Source of the DNA: Alphaproteobacteria bacterium
GTDB lineage: Bacteria > Pseudomonadota > Alphaproteobacteria > Thalassobaculales > Thalassobaculaceae
Reading direction: 5' to 3'
Length of the DNA: 55,205 nt
Assembly (NCBI GenBank): GCA_013203465.1
Contig: JABMNR010000032.1
Span: 1 to 55,205 of the forward strand
A program made the position numbers and the translations under genes. The notes under the pieces are model-generated. The model was given only the letters and a program-made list of their open reading frames with translations, was not told the DNA's origin and made no database searches. This document shows positions 54,049-55,205 of this stretch, one piece after another (the first letter of the stretch is position 1; every line of letters starts with the position of its first letter).

Positions 54049-55205
54049 ATGACCGGCATCGACGAAGCCACCGTGCGCGCCGCACTCGGAACCGTTGTCG
54101 ACCCGTCCCGGGGTGTCGATCTGGTGACGGCCGGCATGGTCGAAAGCATCACGATCCGAGACGGCAACGTGGCATTCGTATTGACGGTCGAGGCGCATCG
54201 TGGCGCCGGATTGGAGCCGGTCCGGGCGCAAGCCGAGGCCGTGGTTCTGGCCCTGCCCGGGGTCACGAGCGCCTCCGGCATCATGACGGCGGCAAGCGCC
54301 GGACCCGGCGCGCGGCCTGCGTTCGAGGCCGAGGCCCCGTCGCCATCACCCGTCTCCTTGGCCGAGGTGCGCCATGTCATCGCGGTCGCTAGCGGCAAGG
54401 GCGGGGTCGGCAAGTCAACCACCTCGGCCAATCTGGCGGTGGCGTTGGCGTTGGAGGGCCGGTCGGTTGGGTTGCTCGACGCCGATGTCTACGGCCCGTC
54501 GCAACCGCGCATGCTCGGGGTGACCGGACGGCCCCGGCCGTTGTCCCAGGACACGGTGGCGCCGCTGGAGAACTATGGCGTCAAGCTGATCTCCATGGGC
54601 TTGCTGGCGGCCGAGGATACGCCGATCGCCTGGCGCGGCCCGATGGTGCAATCGGCGTTGCAGCAGATGCTGACCAAGGTGGCGTGGGGCAGTTTGGACT
54701 ATCTGGTGATCGACCTGCCGCCGGGCACCGGCGACGTGCCCATCTCCATGGTGCAGCAGACACCGATTTCCGGCGTGGTGGTGGTGTGCACCCCCCAGGA
54801 CATCGCTCTGTTGGATGCCCGCAAGGCGATTGCCATGCTGCGCCGGGCCGACGTGCCGATCCTGGGCATCATCGAGAACATGAGCTTCTACCAGTGCCCG
54901 GAGTGCGGCCGGGTCGACCACATCTTCGGCCATGGCGGCGCCGTGCGCGAGGCCGAGCGCCATGGCGTGCCGTTGTTGGGTGCTATTCCGCTGGACACGG
55001 CGGTGCGCGAGAGCGGTGACGCCGGAACCCCGATCGTGGTGGCGAAACCGGACGGCGTGCATGCCGCCGCCTTTCGCGCCGTGGCGCGGGCGGTAATGGC
55101 GGCGGTCGAGGTCGGCACTCCTTCCGATGCCCAGACCGCCGAGACCAAGACCGCCGAGACCGAGACCGCCGAGACCAAGACCGCCGAGACCAAGACCGCC
55201 GAGAC
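54049..55205 (+). CDS. apbC: Mrp/ApbC iron-sulphur cluster carrier ATPase, 3' end cut by the window
   Basis: About 385 residues are visible. An N-terminal MIP18-like domain (1-80) is followed by a Ser/Pro/Ala linker and the deviant Walker A ASGKGGVGKSTTSANLA of the Mrp/NBP35 family. LLDADVYGPSQPRMLG, YLVIDLPPGTGD and the cluster-binding pair in FYQCPECGR follow. These proteins bind and hand over Fe-S clusters to apo-enzymes in the cytoplasm. GGAGGGG is 11 bases upstream of the ATG. The C-terminus continues into five-residue TAETK repeats at the edge, absent from ordinary family members. The gene runs off the right end. Confidence 0.93.
   Translation, partial: MTGIDEATVRAALGTVVDPSRGVDLVTAGMVESITIRDGNVAFVLTVEAHRGAGLEPVRAQAEAVVLALPGVTSASGIMTAASAGPGARPAFEAEAPSPSPVSLAEVRHVIAVASGKGGVGKSTTSANLAVALALEGRSVGLLDADVYGPSQPRMLGVTGRPRPLSQDTVAPLENYGVKLISMGLLAAEDTPIAWRGPMVQSALQQMLTKVAWGSLDYLVIDLPPGTGDVPISMVQQTPISGVVVVCTPQDIALLDARKAIAMLRRADVPILGIIENMSFYQCPECGRVDHIFGHGGAVREAERHGVPLLGAIPLDTAVRESGDAGTPIVVAKPDGVHAAAFRAVARAVMAAVEVGTPSDAQTAETKTAETETAETKTAETKTAE
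55135..55205 (+). repeat. 15-bp tandem repeat in the Mrp C-terminus
   Basis: Four full copies and a partial fifth of a 15-base unit (ACCGCCGAGACCAAG, with one copy G for A in the last codon) run to the window edge and encode TAETK/TAETE. Copies are nearly identical, the pattern of slippage-prone DNA. The total number is not visible here. Confidence 0.9.

Overview
The window looks like part of an alphaproteobacterial chromosome, probably from a Rhodospirillales-like organism. It is GC-rich, uses Shine-Dalgarno leaders of the AGGAGG/GGAG type, and packs genes into tight operons with ATGA and TGATG overlaps. Typical alphaproteobacterial families are present: AtuA, CoxL-type molybdoenzymes, a TupABC importer, Mrp/ApbC and a helical-sensor chemoreceptor. 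The taxonomic call is inference from content only.

Region 1 (1-8.66 kb) looks accessory. It begins with the 3' part of a class II tRNA-Leu(GAG) and ends with the C-terminal scrap of a LivJ-type amino-acid-binding protein followed by a perfect hairpin terminator. Between them lie an MFS transporter, a solute-binding protein without a signal peptide, an exported ABC_sub_bind-type binding protein, two paralogous D-Ala-D-Ala-ligase-like ATP-grasp enzymes, and a second MFS transporter fused to two tandem copies of a membrane-anchored extracytoplasmic module. No ABC permease or ATPase accompanies the binding proteins. I read this as a possible undescribed make/export/sense cassette for a small peptide-like molecule, and it is the most interesting part of the window.

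Region 2 (8.9-18.6 kb) holds an FkbM methyltransferase; a leftward group of CoxL-like molybdopterin subunit, ThDP enzyme and SDR-fold protein; an unrecognised rightward protein; NhaA; and an AtuA-type pair. Region 3 (18.6-20.9 kb) is a two-gene operon of a two-domain multicopper oxidase and a ZIP transporter with an extra extracytoplasmic domain, suggesting oxidation-coupled metal handling. Region 4 (21.1-27.5 kb) is a six-gene leftward beta-oxidation-like operon: thiolase, three acyl-CoA dehydrogenases, an amidase and an HpxZ/AtzH-like protein.

Region 5 (27.7-50.6 kb) is a mosaic of catabolic genes: MCP, old-yellow-enzyme-type reductase, DUF169 protein, CaiB-type CoA-transferase, a TPR-glycosyltransferase fusion, glyoxalase I, a second CoxL-like protein, SDR-fold proteins, EamA transporter, phytanoyl-CoA-dioxygenase-like enzyme, AhpD-like protein, FAH-family hydrolase, two GMC oxidoreductases around a BaiN/YhiN flavoprotein, and a three-domain multicopper oxidase. 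Region 6 (50.6-55.2 kb) has a tungstate importer operon (tupB-tupC-tupA) with an Asp/Glu-racemase-like gene abutting it, then a DUF6494 protein and Mrp/ApbC, which runs off the right edge in a 15-bp tandem repeat.

The window contains many catabolic enzymes but no gene I recognise as a DNA-binding regulator, although several intergenic palindromes look like operators. All three SDR-fold proteins lack the canonical catalytic tyrosine. A 21-nt inverted-repeat end is shared between a palindromic element near 1.5 kb and a site near 27.6 kb.
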